A stretch of 6,121 nt of DNA, taken from Verrucomicrobiota bacterium (GTDB taxonomy: Bacteria > Verrucomicrobiota > Verrucomicrobiia > Limisphaerales > AV2). Shown here in pieces: positions 5,844 to 6,121 of this stretch. The stretch is from the NCBI GenBank assembly GCA_003218935.1, contig QHPA01000198.1, positions 1 to 6,121 on the forward strand. The letters run 5' to 3'. The position numbers were made by a program, and so were the translations under genes. Under the pieces are notes generated by a model. It saw only the letters and a program-made list of their open reading frames with translations, searched no databases and was not told the DNA's origin. Each line of letters opens with the position of its first letter. Position 1 is the stretch's first letter.

Positions 5844-6121
5844 CTGCAGTGGCGACGACGACGCGGAGTTGGCCGGCCTTGGCGAGTGGCTCGATCACGC
5901 CGGCACGCGCGCCGTAGCTGAGTCCGCTGTGATGGTAGGCGATACGGCTCCTCAACAGTTTCGCCAGATGTTCGCCCACGAGGAGCTTTTGCTCGTGACC
6001 GAGTTGAAGCGGGTTCGGCGTCGGCAAATGACGCACGAGTTCAGCGGCGAGCGATTCGGCGGCCTGACGGCGAGGCGCGAAAATCAGAATCGGGCCCAGG
6101 TCTTCGGCGAGCGCCTTGGCC
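5809..6121 (-). pseudogene. Ski2-like helicase, upstream fragment (motif IV to start of motif V), truncated by frameshift and by the window edge
   Basis: Read from 6120 downward the frame encodes part of the second RecA-like domain of the same helicase: P-I-L-I-F-A-P-R-R-Q-A (motif IV region), then A-Y-H-H-S-G-L-S-Y-G-A-R-A-G-V-I-E and Q-L-R-V-V-V-A-T, which is the lead-in to motif V. After V-A-T the normal continuation (in family members, roughly T-x-G-L-A-x-G-I-N and about 30 more residues up to Q-M-F-G-R-A-G-R-R-G) is absent. The frame instead runs through 13 unrelated codons overlapping motif VI in the wrong frame, and stops at 5809-5811. No start lies in the window: a GTG at 6036 is internal, since the homologous-looking sequence continues to the edge. 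The gene is either a pseudogene or intact in reality and damaged by an assembly or sequencing error. Confidence 0.85.
5844..5853 (-). other. Deletion/frameshift junction in helicase between motif V and motif VI
   Basis: On the minus strand GTC-GCC-AC (end of the upstream frame, V-A-T) is joined directly to CTG-CAG-ATG (L-Q-M of motif VI). The two frames differ by one base here. Compared with the family layout, about 35 codons are missing, and the missing length must be 2 modulo 3 to give the observed shift. The junction lies on the sequence CTGCAG (5844-5849). Confidence 0.8.

Overview
The window looks like a piece of a GC-rich Gram-negative bacterial chromosome, most likely from the Verrucomicrobiota (Pedosphaera/Limisphaerales-like). 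That is an inference. It rests on the mix of uncharacterised membrane proteins, weak Shine-Dalgarno sites before several genes, a Ski2-type helicase of a style common in that phylum, and two kinds of dispersed palindromic repeat that resemble ones I associate with those genomes. No RNA gene, CRISPR array, transposase or phage gene is visible.

Positions 1-4323 hold six plus-strand genes packed head to tail, five of them polytopic or small membrane proteins. Two tandem five-helix membrane proteins (1-651 and 672-1424) appear to be diverged paralogues. The second overlaps the third gene (1421-1969, four helices) by an ATGA, which suggests translational coupling. A 123-base gap follows and is mostly filled by a 74-base imperfect palindrome (1974-2047). 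After it come a DUF1361 six-helix membrane protein (2093-2791), a membrane-anchored, mostly helical 396-residue protein of unknown function (2831-4021), and a two-helix small membrane protein that overlaps it by GTGA and has a strong ribosome binding site (4018-4323). The spacing would allow one or two transcripts, split or attenuated at the palindrome. No specific biochemical function can be assigned to any of the six.

Positions 4332-6121 hold the C-terminal part of a Ski2-like DEAD/DEAH-box helicase on the minus strand, converging on the plus-strand genes with only 8 bases between stop codons. The gene runs off the right edge. It has two anomalies. First, helicase motif V and the segment up to motif VI are missing at a frameshifting junction near 5848-5853, so the reading frame is split; this is either a real pseudogenising deletion or an assembly error. 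Second, an approximately 88-base palindrome built of 7-base repeats (5364-5451) is read through in frame within the coding sequence, adding about 30 residues, much like the palindromic elements known inside Rickettsia genes. These helicase anomalies and the intergenic palindrome are the most interesting parts of the window. I do not see a complete new multi-gene system.
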